Assembly (NCBI GenBank): GCA_023078685.1
Contig: JALGAS010000005.1
Coordinates: forward strand, 496,001 to 560,000
Origin: Neopestalotiopsis rosae
Taxonomy: Eukaryota > Ascomycota > Sordariomycetes > Amphisphaeriales > Sporocadaceae
Direction: 5' to 3'
Length of the DNA stretch: 64,000 nt
The notes under the pieces were generated by a model. It ran no database searches. It was given only the letters and a program-made list of their open reading frames with translations, and was not told the origin of the DNA. Made by a program: the position numbers and the translations under genes. How positions within the stretch are numbered: the first letter of the stretch is position 1; each line of letters starts with the position of its first letter. Positions 12,494 to 25,502 of this stretch are shown here, in pieces.

Positions 12494-14058
12494 GGCAAAA
12501 GCAGAAGCTGCGTAGCTATCGCTTACGAGGTCAGCGGATCAGCTGACTGGAATGGTGCGCTGACGATTGACCGTTGAATGATCAAGAGTAGCCAGGCATG
12601 GAACCAGCACGTGTCGTGATGTAAAGATAATGGCGGATAGCTCGAGGTCCAGCGTCCCTTATTGCCCCGTAAGCTTCTAGTTTAGCTCTCAGGCACTCTA
12701 CAGCAAGGTCGTAGCGGCGTGCCTGACACATGCCAGCAGCCCTATGTAGGTACCTCCTACATGTAGCACTTGGACTGGCGCGGAACATGCCGGCCAAGGT
12801 TCCGCGGAGACCAGCTGGAACCCCAGATACGCCATAGGTAGGTACGTTTATAGCAGTGGAGGTACCCTGACCTACTTATGTAGCTGAAGAGTTACCTCGG
12901 AAGGAAATAACATTATTGTTATTGAGTTAAGTATCTAGGAATCAAGCACCAGAACCAAATGACCAAGTCTTAGTTAAGCAGAAACATGTGAAATAGAGAA
13001 ATGTAAAGAACAAGAAGAAAAAGAGACGAAAAACAACAGACAGCTTGATCATACTCTTGCAATTGACACTATGATAGAGAATATGCAAAAAGGAGTTTTT
13101 GCGCCTTGCATACGTTGCGGCGGCCGAATTCTATTTTTGCAATTGGTCTAGGAAATGCACAGAGTATGACTCCGTCCGTATGCTTGCTGCAATGCACGCT
13201 TTGTTATGGAGCACTTACATCAGTGACGCATATCAGCAATACCTCCCCTCTGCGCTTTGTGCGTTCGCCACTGAAGGGATAATACTTTATCTTTACACAA
13301 TTCAATTTTAAAGATCGCCTCTTTACCTCCGAAGTACTATCCGTATCTCCAATTGCACTTCTATCTCATCTAACCAAAAGAAGGCACCTCCGGACGCACA
13401 AGTACCGTACATATCCAAGAATTGTCATCTCACATCGCTAGCGATCCGAGGCTCTTTGCATTTCAAGAATACGACATCGCTTGATATGATGGAGAGCCAT
13501 GAGAGACACAAAGACGGACCAAGGGAAGGGATGTTCTTATGAAACGTGTATTTACCCATTACTTCTCGTATCGAATACCCTCTATAATAAACAACATGAA
13601 CCGGGAAATACCCATACACAATACCCCATGTCTATCAAGCTTGTTGCAAACATGAACAAAGGAACCCTTTTCCTGTAGAAATCCCACCATAATAACACCT
13701 TTATAGCGCCCGTTTCCCATGAATGCTCCCAATTGATACTTTTTGTCGTCCTGCCGGCTAATACGATTGATGAAATTTCAGATTCCCTCACTGCCGCACG
13801 GCTCTCGTTGTCGTGCAACATCTGCCAAAAGGCAGGCGGGTTTGTGATTGACCACCACTTTGACCCAAAGTGATATAGTCAATGCAAGAAGCGCCGATTC
13901 CCTTTTTGAACACCTGAACCCATGAAATGCAGTCGAACCCTGGGAGAGATGGGGAGAAAAGGACAGAGAGATTAACCCTTTGGACCAAAACCTCCTTTTT
14001 CCATTCCAATTTTTGTCGTTATTGATTTTCCCTTCCTTTTGTTTCCGTTTTGTTCCGT
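12494..14058. other. 1.6 kb spacer between VPS53 and chitinase
   Basis: Contains the VPS53 promoter on the left and the 3' flank of the chitinase-like gene on the right. Several GTACCTAC-like words lie between 12740 and 12890. Small ORFs show no family motif. No gene is called. Confidence 0.4.
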
Positions 14059-15443
14059 CTATGAGCTATGCAGTGTTTTGAAACCAGTCGCAACGAGGCT
14101 TCGGGATGTCTCCCGTGCATCGGAGGGCCCGCTCCAGTAAAACAACCCCTGGATTCATATGGTCAGCAACGTGTTCTGTACTAGTGGAGAATAGTATCTT
14201 ATCACGGCCAAGAAATAAGAAGATAGTAGGGTAAATACTCACACCGAGACCCTTTTGCTTGCAATATGTTGCTTTCATCTTGACCGTGTCTGGGTTGTCA
14301 TAGGTGACAAAGCCTCCATCGCCGCCTACACACATGGCTGCGCCTATTCTCTTGTCGACCTGTTCCTTTGCGCCCTTGCGCGGCAGCTGATTGTAGTCAA
14401 AGGTGCCGTCCTCGCCGCCTACTGCCTTGAATCTGTGACCCGGTCCCGAAACGCCCAGGAAGCTACGCCCGTACAGGGGAATGCCGAGGTTGATCTTCTT
14501 CGCGGGGCAGCCGGCGCCGATGAGGAAGGCAATTCCCGACGTCCCTGACGGCTCGTCCTTGTTCATTGCATAGAGCTGCGAGTGGTGGCCACTGCGATGC
14601 GTCCAGGACCCATAGAAATCGTAAGCCATGAGATTAACCATGTCGAGATAGTGGGCCGCCGTCCGAATGTCTATACATTGTAAAATACTCTGCGATGCTG
14701 GCAATGCCGCTGTGAGAAAGTACTCATCAGCCGGCAAGTGAACTCGAGTCGCATCGAGCAAAGCCACGAAGTCGGCACCCTGTTGTACGTCTGAAGGGTA
14801 TTCCCAACAGACTGAAAGAGAGAGAGTCAATTGTCAGCCTTGCAAAGTCCTCATAGTACCATAATACGTAGAAAGACCGGATTGGCCACAAAAGAGCAAG
14901 AATGACCAAGAAAAAGGGAGGCTTACTATCGATGCCGTCAAACCCTGATGCCTCTACCAAGCCTCGAGCTGAGCGGCCAAAGTTATCTCGCAAGAGCGCA
15001 TCCGAGGCAAGCACGGGGAAGACCTCGCTGGAATTGCCGCCGCCCACTGATAAGATGACCTGGAGATGGGGATGAGCTTGTTTAAGGTGCATCAAGGATC
15101 CGAGTCCCCCTTGTACTCCATCGCACGGGGCCTGCGCATCTGCCCACTCATCGCTCAACTGATGGAATCCCGGTGTTAGCGCCGAAGCTCCGAGAAGGCT
15201 CCGTTGTTCCAGGCCGAAGCAGGAACAAAGACAGGAACAGGACAAGGCGCACGCGACCTCACTTACAAAAACAGATCCATCTACCGCCACGCTGGCGAAC
15301 GCGTAGAACACATGGCTGATACATCCATAGTTCAACATGCCTGGACTTGCGCCGCTGTAGATTTTGTAGTTGGGAAAATACACGGCATTGGTGAACATGA
15401 CGTTGGCGACGCTCGTCGCCATGCGCCGCCGAGATGAACTCAT
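14059..15443 (-). CDS. GH18 chitinase-like protein with altered active-site motif
   Basis: Glycoside hydrolase family 18 barrel of 355 residues. Exons on the minus strand: 15443..15267, 15158..14927, 14811..14243 and 14148..14059; introns 15159..15266, 14812..14926 and 14149..14242. Recognisable: NAVYFPNYKIY (first strand), the SVGGG strand, active-site strand FDGIDICWEYP, the MAYDFYGSW substrate-binding strand, LGIPLYGRSF, and C-terminal GLGGLFYWSG. The canonical motif is DxxDxDxE. Here Asp133, Asp136 and the proton donor Glu140 remain, but the middle Asp is Cys138; intron 2 falls inside this motif. There is no N-terminal signal peptide (starts MSSSRRRM), so it is probably intracellular, as in some ChiB-type chitinases involved in autolysis. 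It could be a weak chitinase, a related glycosidase or a chitin-binding pseudoenzyme. Confidence 0.87.
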
Positions 15444-18400
15444 GATGATGGAACAATTGTAGTTGCTGCTGTGAACACGACAAGAAAACGAGCGGGATAC
15501 TGTTGGCCACGGTCTTCTAACTGGATTTTGTGTAATATTTCCGATAGCGACAGTATTGTCTGACAGACAGGTAGGAAAAGAAGGGAACAAAAACGACAGA
15601 TTTTGGATGAGCAGGCGATAGTCGAGGAACCGTGAAGTGATTTCAGTTATTATCGGCAAGATGGAATGGTATCATGACAGAGATGGCGAGAAAGACAACC
15701 CGAACACATGTTGGATAGGCCCCAGGATAATATATCAAAGCCGAGAAGCTAGGAAGTCTGTCCTAGATCGTCTACTAGGACCACCGAGGCTGTCGCGACA
15801 TGATCCTGGAAACTTTATATGAAGTTTGATGATGGGCCATCACGGAACAGTGGAGAAGCGCCGCACCACCGGGTTTTACCCAAAGGGGACTATTACAACA
15901 AAAGACAAGTTGGAAAACGGCACGGAGATGACCCTTGAAAATACTATGCATGACATAATTGGCCAGGGTTGCCAGACGCACAGGGGGGCTTTCGGCAGGA
16001 TAAGTAGGTAGGTTGTCAACCAAGGACGAGCTTGCCAAAGAGGCATGGTGGTAGTTGAGCAGGGCCCGTTGGTAGTAAGTAGCTTGAAGGGTACCCAGGT
16101 AGCCGATTTCACTATCAGCACAGGCTGGGCATGATGATGGGGATACCTACAACCTCGCGGCAGGGTAAGTACATGATCAGATACAATAGTAGTGCGTGGG
16201 GAGGATCCTTCGTGGTTGAGCCAACTAGTCCGCCGTGTGGGAGGAATTAATTAACAAGAGATGTCAATCTGTAAGAACTGAGGATGGACAGGACACCTGG
16301 GTGGGCGGTGGTGACAAGCCCGCCTTCCCGAATGATGAGCTTGTCAACAGTGGGGGCGGCCATCTCATTGATCGATGTCAAACGTTCCAAAAAAGCGACT
16401 GTAAGAAGTAGCATAGAGGGCACGCGCCTCTAGAGGGTCGATTCTCCAGTTGGGCATTGGGCAGAAGGATGGCTATGTTCTTTGGGACAGAGAGACGGGT
16501 GTTTTGCGATTGAGGGCCCTAGAGATTGGTACCTGGGGACGCCGAGTACCGAGCTTCTTTTCGAAATCGTCCGTCTTTCAATTAATCGGCCGAGTGAACT
16601 GCCTACTTGGTCGTAAAGGGTCTGAAGCGAGAGGGTTACCGAGCTTCGTTTTTGGAAGCCAGGCTGGTGGCTCGCTTCGGGTGTTGGCAAAGCAAAGCGA
16701 TTGCAATATGAGCATTATTACTACCACAGTAAATAGATACAGACAGGGAGAGAGGTAAGTGTAAAGAATGTTGAAAGCTCGAAAAGGATTCGCCGGACCG
16801 GGGTGCCGGAGATTTTCGGCCAAACGACTCGGGCCATATTGCTGGAACTACGCCCAACCTGGAGGCTAGCATAGTGACCCCAATTCGATTCAGGCTGCTT
16901 GGTGGAAAGGCAAAAGAGCTACCAAGTACGAGAAGATGTTCGAGGTGCAGCAGTAAAAGTGAGGAATTTCTCCACAAATAGGTAGAGCCAGTATTGCTAT
17001 TTCCGAACATGGGAGAAGTTCTGTACGTTCAGTATACTATAGATGGAAGACTAAATTGTAAACGTAATCGCTCAACAGTACGTCAATGCTCACTAAAATC
17101 TCGAAAGTACAAGCAATGCACCTTGGGTACATGCGCGGTCAAAACTTTTAGACGATGCTCTCGGTTTTTGTCTACCTAGGTCTGATCCATGGCTCGAGCA
17201 TATAGCCCTACCCGAGATGCACCATGTTTTAAGGGTTACCAGTGAGCTACCGATACGGCGCTCAAGAATCGTTGTAAGGAGAAACTCGTAGCACTGGACT
17301 GGAGAGAAGACGAAATCATCAAGGCCAAATTGTCACCACGGCAGCATGCGACATAGTTGTTACTTCCCACGGAATGCATTCTACCGTCTCTACATAGCAC
17401 CATCACTCCAGCTGCCTGGTTGACAAACAGCCCTGGCGGAGGCTTGAACCACGAACAGCAACTGAATGGATAACTCGCGGTCATGAACTCAGGCTGTCGC
17501 GAATTAATCGGAACACTCGTAACCGACTTCAGAAGGTTCGAGAGATAAAAGATCTACGAATTATTCACAATGCAACAGGATGAATGAAGAGCTCAAAGGC
17601 CAAAGCTGCGACTTGCCTCTTCGGTTCAATTTCCACAAGTCGGATTGGCGTGTCTCAAGTCTTTTCCAGAAGCCATTCTCCACATCTTCCAGACGGACCG
17701 TCCCCTGTCCACATCGCATAGGGTGGGCACCCACTGATTGGACAGAGCCGTCGTCATGTCCGGCCAGGTAGTATCGGTATGTCTGGGGTGACAGCGACGT
17801 ACTACGGTACGAGGGCCGCGGCGCAACTTTCTGCAGAGCTTTGCATGAGCTTGGGGAGTATGCCACGGCGGACGTGACCTAACCTCAGCCAGTATCCTGT
17901 TCACGTACGGCCGAGGAACCTGGGAGTCGTCCGAGAATGCTACGCGAAGATGGACCGAAAGAACAAACGAGGTCCCTCAAAACAGCCGACTGGGTGACCG
18001 GGACGAGGTAGGTTTGACCTACTTTGTTCATGGTGTTGATGATTGTTTTGCGCAGCCCAGCACCCAAAATACTGTCTAGGTACCTAACCCTACGTACCCC
18101 AATAACAAAATGAAATATGAATCGGGGTCCCCGTAGCCTTCACAAGCTTTCCGAGCAGATAAAGGGTAATTTGTGTTACTCATGACGTGACACCCAAAGC
18201 CGCATAGTCTAAAATGTCCACAGTCGGAACGAGGGGGGTCTGGGTGGTCTTGCCGATATTCTTGAGCCTCCGAGGATCCTCCTATAGCTCGTCGACATTA
18301 AGTATTCCAATATAGGCCCGCATAAATGCTATCAACTAAGGTATTTTATCACTACTCTCTTCACCACTTAGGCTCATTCAGGTTGAATGTTTCGGGATCC

Positions 18401-18657
18401 TTGCTGGGAGCAGGTATAGCCAATTCGTCCCTTCTGCAAGGGGGCCGAGGAACACGAAGACTGTGAGATATCCTCCAAGCCGAGCGCCCCCCCTCCCAGC
18501 AGCAACAATCGCATGAGATCATTTCCCGGCCACGACGCTTCTCAGAAGCTGCGACAGGATCATCTGTGCTAAGTCGCGATAGCGCAGACTTGGGGATCCT
18601 CTGGGCCAAGTACGGAGCACTTCTTGTCTTTGGTTAGATTCGGTATCGGGCAGGTAC

Positions 18658-18680
18658 GGTAGGTAGGTAGGTAGGTAGGT
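18658..18680. repeat. (GGTA)n microsatellite
   Basis: Five to six tandem copies of the tetramer GGTA/TAGG in the long spacer. The same word occurs singly in many other spacers of the window. Confidence 0.85.
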
Positions 18681-18810
18681 CAAGTTAGATGATTAGATGA
18701 ATTGGGCTTGTCCTACACTAGCAAAGCTTCTAGAAGGTCAAGAACAAGACCATTCTCTGCCAAGTCTAGCTGCGTTGAAAACATCAAACGGCGCGCGGAG
18801 CTGTCAGCTG

Positions 18811-19260
18811 TCATTGCTTTATAGTAGCAGATTTTAGTATCACGATGGTGCCTAGCTCCGATGATTTGGGCTGATTTGAATAATTCTTGCAAGAAAAACG
18901 AAAAGGTGAGAGAGGAAAGCCATGGCCGTCGTAGAAGCGCGCTAAAGATTCACATTTCGCATTTGCAGGTGCACGGTAGCTCGGTTTCGACTTTTGAAGC
19001 ATCTCGCTCACCACTGTCGCCGGAATGGGAGCCGAGTTGAACTTTTGTCTCTGCCGGCATGGCATGGGCTCGTGCAGGCGATATGATGTGTCTCCCTCGG
19101 TTAGCTGCCGCACGACGCCTTCTTCGGGGTAATCAACGCCCAGGATGTTAGCCAGGAACAGACGGAAGTGCATTTCCACCAGGAACGATCATCCGCGATG
19201 TAATGCTGCGCTCCAAGGTCATCCGCGAGCACTATTTTGACAATGTTGACACCTTCTCTC
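18811..19260 (-). pseudogene. Coding-like fragment with probable frameshift, unidentified
   Basis: On the minus strand an ORF from about 19179 to 18811 (MEMHFRLFLANILG, then VDYPEEGVV) has GC-rich third positions in its first half, unlike the spacer around it. Just upstream, in a different frame, 19255-19190 reads VKIVLADDLGAQHYIADDR, and the two pieces would join if the frame shifted near 19185. There is no GT/AG pair that joins them plausibly. I do not recognise the family. It could be a gene relic, an unusual spliced gene or chance. Confidence 0.25.
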
Positions 19261-21967
19261 AATCAGATCTTTGGGGATGCTAATGTTCTTGCAATGCAAG
19301 AAACTATGACTACGATGGCAGCAAACATTGAATGACCCATTGACACAGCCTAGATACATGTAGGTACCTACGTGCTCGGGCTTGGCAGAATTAATAACCT
19401 ACCCTGGTGACTCGAGGTCCCCTGGATGCAATCGGATTTGTGGGTTTAGATTTGGGCGCACTGGAAACAATAACCGTCGGCAGCGTCCGGCGGACCAGGA
19501 ACATCCATCTACTATACAGTATGATATGATTTCTGCTACCTACTTGCTGCTCCTCCGTATGTCCATCACCTCTGCATGGCGAGGATTACGTAGTACTACT
19601 CTCGGCAACGAGAAGGTGGATGCCCATGGATGGGCGAGTTCGTTAGCAATCATCACAATGGTGTCTTTTACATAGTGCAACTATGGGGAATTAGGATATC
19701 GTTACCAGGGTAAGGGTAGGTATAGAACAAAGCCAGCAGGGGTCCCTTCCTCCGAGGCCTCACTTTTCGTTTGCTTGTGATCGCGGTTTCAATTGTTTCG
19801 ACTACGTATTACAGACCGGTCAGCTATTCCGGGGAACTCGCTCTAGGTTCCTCCTGATGGAAGTCGTTCCGGGTGTTGGGTGGGTGGCATGAGGCTGTTA
19901 ATGTATGTAGGTACTACCAAGCTAGCCCAGGGAAGGCTTGCCACCTACAATCAAGCCAGTGTAGAGCTGTAAGTTGTACTTTTGAGTTGATATGGTTTGA
20001 GGTTGAGAGGCTGAGGTCAGAGCGGGAGGATGTGGGGGGACACAGCCAAACAGGTGTGCCCAAAAGTGGTGGAGGTAGCATCGATCTGGAATGTCGGATC
20101 TGAGATGCGTCTCTGAACGAGGTGAAACCAATAGTAGCCAAGGTACCTGTGTTTTAGGTAGCGGGTAAATCTTGTACGCCTTTTCGGGGCGTCGGGTAAC
20201 TTATTAATTCTGTGAATACGCTTGTATATTGTAGAGGCAAGAGAGGTTACTGCGTTGGTATATAGGTAGGGATTGATGGACTCTACTCTCATTTTTTCGT
20301 CACATTCAATATCCTTGATAGACAAGACAATAGATGCCAAAAGTCGTGGCTTTACCCAATGAAGCTGTTGGCTTGCTCGCCCCGGAGGCGAATGCCCGTA
20401 TGGAGCGCCCTCCCCGAGTTGGCTGTCGCTTCCTTCCGAGTATTGATACACTCCAGGTGGGGGGACAATTGTGACTGATGTTCAGAGACTTGGAGCAGCA
20501 ATACAGTACAGCACGACATCATGATGCTAGGTGAAAGGGAAAAAAGTGAAGCAGAGTGGATGAGAAGCCAAGCCAAGCCAAGTCAGTCCAGTCGAGTGAG
20601 TCCGGTCCAGGCCCCTTCCAAAGGGGCTATCCCAGAATGACTGAGGAACCACCCGGCTTCTTGGACGTGTTCAACCCAGCAAGAAAGAAAGAGAGTAGCA
20701 AGTGCCAGCAACATCATCTGCTTTCTTAACACTCATCAATCCAGACCATCAACTGTAAGGCCTGATATAATCCTTGATTTCCAAAAGGTCGCCCCCAAGT
20801 GAAGGGATCATGCTTAAATGTCCAACGTTGCTTTTCCCAGTAAATAGTCCCAACCAAGATTGCTTTAGCACTAGATCCAGGGCGCCTGTACAAGTACGGA
20901 GCTGAGCATGCAGTCAGCAAAGCACGACTCGAAATATGATATGACGTTTGGTAGACGATGCAGGAGGAATCTCAGCCGTGTGTTTTTAGCTACTTTTACC
21001 TTTCTACTACACTTATCAGCTACCAGGCGTCTGCTACTACTAGTATGCAGAAGAGACCTGCATTCGATTGAATCCAGTACAGTCCATCTCTGTCTACATA
21101 CCTACATTACGTACATATCTGCCATCTACATACTCTGTACTTCCCTGCCTCTCGCGCTCTCTTCAGCTCCAGTGCTCTCCGAACAAGCCAGCCGTTTCTT
21201 GTTCGGCTCTCGGCCGACACGACATGCCATCGATTGCGGCTGAAAGAACAACATAACAGAGCAAGATCGACTCTGATCTTTCTTCCCAACATGGGCGTGG
21301 GACCCCCAACCTGATCGCTCGCCATGTCGGTTTCTCTCCAACTTTCTGCTCCTTCGAGAACAGCGTCCGCTGCCGCCTCCATCGTCTCCAGCTACTGTTC
21401 GCCTGCGGCAATTTGTCGTTCCCGGCATCCGCACAACAATCGCCGCGGCCTCTGATCCTTCGCGGTGGGACTAGGCAGGGGAACTCGAACCAAGAAACCA
21501 ACCGGCCGACTGTTTAATTTTTTCTCTCTCCCTCTTCTGGAATCAATCAGTGGATCGATCTTCTAGTGATCCCGCGCACATGCCCGCCCACATTCCACAA
21601 TCCGTGTCTTGTCGCTCGCCAAACAGTTGCTCGTTTGTCTTCTGTTGTCAACTTTTTTCTGCTTCCAGTCGCTTGAAACGTTGCCTGCCCCTCCGATAGG
21701 TACATACGTACTGTAGCGTCCCGTCTTGCCTGCCCCGCGTCTGGTCGGCCCGCTCTCTGAAGCTACCTACGGCAATACCTACCTACTTTACCTAGGTAAC
21801 ATCTGGAAAGAGAGCCAGAGGGGACAAGGAGCAACTGATTGTGCCTGCGCAAAGGCTGTCAAACTGAAGAGAAGAAGGGATTTGCGGGAGCGAGTCCCGC
21901 AGTCTCTTTTTCTCGTCGTCAGGACATAAGCGCAAACCGAACTCGCCTGTTTCTCCGTCCGCCAGCC

Positions 21968-23440
21968 ATGTCTTCCTTCCAACAGCCAGGCGACCCAGCG
22001 GCGGCCGAACCCAACCAAACAAGCGCGGCCACCGGTCTGTCGAGCGCTACTAGTGAAGATGGTGCCAGGAGCCAAATGTCCCAAGCGGGGCAGCCGTTGG
22101 GCGACGATACCACTACTGGAGCTGCCAGTAGTAGCTCAATCGCTGCTGCTGGTGTCGCTGCCGGTGCTGCTGCACCACCTTTCCCCGGCACTGGACCTTC
22201 GTTTCCCTCTGCCATGAGCAGCGCTTCCTCGCCAGAAGAAGCCTTGCCGCCGCCCGAGCTGGTCGCAGCATACGACGACGCGATCGAAGCCGCCGAAAGC
22301 AATGCCGACAGCGACGAATTTACACCCTCGGAATGGGGGGATGATGGCGGCGCATCAACCGCTTCGACCTCGATAAATTCCAGCATATACATGCACACCT
22401 TTGAGAACGGACGCAGATATCACAGTTATAAGAATGGAAGGTATCCCATACCGAATGATGATCAGGAGCAGAATCGTGAAGACATGAAGCATGTGATGAT
22501 GCTGGAGATGACAGATGGCAAGTTGGTTTATGCTCCCATCGGCGACCACCCGCAAAAGATTATCGATATTGGCACAGGAACTGGTAAGAATAATCCATGA
22601 TCTACTCCGATTATTTGCTTTGGAGAGCAATCGCTAATGTTGGCCTTTTCACTCTATTTGTAGGACAGTGGGCTATAGAAGGTTGGTCAGACCCATGCTT
22701 ATCCTATAGCGTGATAACCTATAGGCATTCGATTTCTTTTTCTCGCTTCCTCGGGTGTGACGAGCGGTTACTAACAGGAAGACGCTGCAGCCGGTGACAA
22801 GTACCCCAGTGCCGAGGTGCTCGGTATCGACCTCTCACCAATACAGCCTGTTTGGATACCACCAAACGTCAAGTTTATCATCGACGACTGCGAGGAAGAG
22901 TGGCTCAATGGCGACAACTTTGATCTGGTGCATTTGCGCTTCATGTCCCCGGTTCTCAAAGACGTCCCGAAGATGTGCGCGCAATCATATGCCAACCTGA
23001 AACCGGGCGGCTGGATAGAGTTTCAAGAGTTGCATGCTTGGCCTCAATGCGATGATGGGACCATGCTTCCAGAGGACCACGTTGCTGGTTTCTACAAGCT
23101 TGTAGTTGAAGCATTTGCCAAGCTAGGCTTGGACATCCACGCGCCGTGCAAGCTGGACAAGCCTTTGGAGGCTGCGGGATTCACAAACGTTCAATGTGTG
23201 GTCAAGAAGATACCGATTGGAACCTGGGCAAGAGACCGACGATTGCGATTAGTCGGACACTATTTGAAGCTCGTCATCCAGGACTTCTTGCCTGCCCTGA
23301 CCAACAAACCTTTTGCTCTCCTCGGTCTGAACCAAGTCGAGAGGGAGATGTGGCGTACAGCAACATTCAAGGCCTTGGATGACATGTCGGCCCATAGATA
23401 TTGGAATTTCTATTTCTGGTCAGGCCAAAAGCCGGAATGA
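21968..23440 (+). CDS. LaeA-like SAM-dependent methyltransferase
   Basis: Class I SAM-dependent methyltransferase of the fungal LaeA/velvet-associated type, 427 residues; relatives affect secondary metabolism and development, but the exact methyl acceptor is unknown. Residues 1-130 are low-complexity (Ala/Ser/Pro-rich). Then comes the family hallmark: FENGRRYHSYKNGRYPIPND and R-x-D-x-KH, SAM motif I IDIGTGTGQW (about 199-208), acidic VLGIDLSPIQP, and LKPGGWIEFQE. Exons 21968..22583, 22664..22681 and 22791..23440. The middle exon is only 18 nt, giving QWAIE; it restores the usual GQWAIEAGDKYPSAEV spacing. The third exon uses the AG at 22790, 15 nt after a CTAAC branch-site word. It is divergent from the chitinase-like gene across 6.5 kb. 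Ortholog status to LaeA itself is not claimed. Confidence 0.9.
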
Positions 23441-24773
23441 GGACAAGTGATGGCAGGATAGTGATCCAAGTCGCAAAACGATTATTGGCCTTTTTTGGGA
23501 AACAAAGTTCAGAATATCTCGAATGTTTTGGATTGCAAATTACGTAAACCTTGAGCAAGATCTTTTGGTGGTTCCTCTTTCTTATCACAACATCAGCGAA
23601 GCGGAAGAACAAGACGAAGCAATTTGACAGCATTTACATGACGGCGTCCAGGTCTGGTCATCATGGAGGTCCTTGGGGGTGTTTTGGTATGTGAGGGAAA
23701 GGACCAGAGGCTATGAATCCATTGATTTACTATTAGGTGAGACAGGGCATGCGACACAAGTCAGACATATATATACCACTGATGAATATTATCATAATTG
23801 AACACAATATCACTTTCGTCAGTCCTTTCTTAATATTTCTTCTAGTCTTGCTGTGACTTGAGGGACCAGTATCTGATTCTTAGGTACAGAGATAGGGCGA
23901 CTTACGATACGCAGAGAATCGTCTCATGCGACATGGACGTAGAAGCCGGAGCTTAGCACAAACCGGTGGTTCTACAAGAGTATCGCAGTTTGCATGCTAT
24001 CGCGAGTAGCACTGGTAGATGACGCACGCCGAAGATCACGACCTTTACAATGCATTGCGGAGAATCACGACTCCCCGAGAATTATCGTAGATCTATCCCA
24101 ATAAGACTTTGACAGCTCATGCCTGAGTTCAGTGTCTTTGGTTCATCCATCAGGTCCACGAACAGTCATTGACCAGTGAAGATTATTTACGCAGGAACTC
24201 TAAGTGGTATTCTGGCCATTATTTACCACATCTCATTATGCGCATTGTTCCATGAAGTAGCGTAGGCGCGAGAAAAGTATCAGTGCCAAACATTTGATTC
24301 TTTGCTAGTTGAGGTGGCAGCGAGTCTCGGAGTTGCAAGGGCAACTTTGTCTCGAGCCTTTGGGCTTGCCAGATCTTCCAAGTGGTAAATATCTCCCATG
24401 CTTTGTTGATAGGATTGAATCTTGCTCAAGTCTGCTAGAGTGGACACTGACATGATACACCACGAAATGAAATCATTGAGGATAAAAGATCCGCAGGCTG
24501 CGTATGTCACTTTTTACCCAGGAACCCCCAAGGATTGTAGAGTTTACGAGAAAGTGGGCATAAGTTTGAATCGCATAAAAGCAAGTGTATATACTGGTCA
24601 TGTTGTAGTACAGTATGAGCGCCAAAAACCCGGTTCCCTCTGGGCTCGTGAAGCAAAATTTCCGTCATCCAAGTTTGACATCTCTTCCAGGATGGATTTG
24701 CTACCACCAGTCTAACCGCCCCTTCTCTCTAAAACCATGGATTCTCGCTCTTCCCTAAAGAAAAGAGGAGCAC
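23441..24773. other. 1.3 kb spacer at convergent 3' ends
   Basis: 3' flanks of the methyltransferase and SDH4 genes. No gene, repeat or RNA that I can support. Confidence 0.4.
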
Positions 24774-25502
24774 TTAGGCCTTCCATACCCGCTTGATGGC
24801 CTCTGTGACACCGACGTCGTTGGTCTCAAACTCGTACAGACCAATGCCAACCAGGACGGTGGCGGCGTTGAGAGCCCACATGGAGAACTTGCGGGACTTC
24901 GGGAAGCGGCCGGTGGGAATATAGTCAATGAGGATGTTTTGGAAGCCGGTGTGCGAGTGGATGAGGATGGCGCCGACGAGGGTGGCGTCGAGCACGGGGT
25001 TGAGGGAGCCGGCGGCGAAGGGAGCGACAGTCAAGGGGACCAGGCCGGCAGCGAGCAGACGGTCAAAGGTCCAGTGGTAGGAGCCGTGCGAGGGCGACGG
25101 GGTCGGGACGGGAGCAGGGTCGTTGACTGTGTGCCCAAAGTTAGCATTTCTCTTCTGTTGACATCGACTCTGGTTGCTGCCTCGATGATGCGCAAACACG
25201 AAGGGAGTCTCTTCTCGTAAGGAAGAGAATGAAAAAAACGAAAACTCCCTCGATGGTGGAAGGGCTTGGCTGGCTAATCGTACCTGTTCCCTTGATAACC
25301 TCTGAAAGTAGTCGTTAGCATTATATCGGATAGTACCCTTTCATGGAGGAAACATACGAGGACCCGGGGGCAGCAAGTTCTTCCTGCTGCTGGCGTGGAA
25401 GGCAGAGACACGCGCGACATCCTTCAAGACGGCACTTCGCACGGCCGGGGATGCTCGGCGGACAGTCTGCCTCAGCAGCGAAGGGCGGACAATGGAGGCC
25501 AT
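24774..25502 (-). CDS. SDH4: Succinate dehydrogenase membrane anchor (CybS)
   Basis: Small membrane subunit of mitochondrial complex II; with SDH3 it anchors the flavoprotein and iron-sulfur subunits to the inner membrane and helps form the ubiquinone site. 171 residues. Exons on the minus strand: 25502..25358, 25301..25284 and 25126..24774. The middle exon is 18 nt and contributes QVIKGT. The N-terminus is Arg/Ser-rich without acids (MASIVRPSLLRQTVRRAS), a typical matrix presequence. After SPSHGSYHWTFDRLLAAG come three hydrophobic helices; the signature HSHTGFQNILIDY has His111/His113 and Asp122-Tyr123, the conserved quinone/heme-side residues of the family. It is divergent from the mitochondrial Tyr-tRNA synthetase gene, sharing 901 bp of upstream DNA. 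Confidence 0.93.

Larger units (their letters stand above)
15444..21967. other. 6.5 kb gene-poor spacer between divergent genes
   Basis: Lies between the starts of the chitinase-like gene (left, minus) and the LaeA-like methyltransferase gene (right, plus), so both 5' regions are here. I find no complete gene. It contains a (GGTA)n run near 18660-18680, many TAGGTACCTA-type words (about 18075, 19360, 19905, 20135, 21700 and 21775), and a coding-like fragment near 18811-19260 reported separately. The last 700 bp before 21968 are CT-rich and may be the long promoter and 5' UTR of the methyltransferase gene. Confidence 0.45.

Noticed and set aside
22771..22780. AG at CTAACAG as acceptor of the LaeA-like third exon
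   Set aside because: It lies directly on the branch-site word and would insert extra residues; the AG at 22790 gives the normal family spacing.
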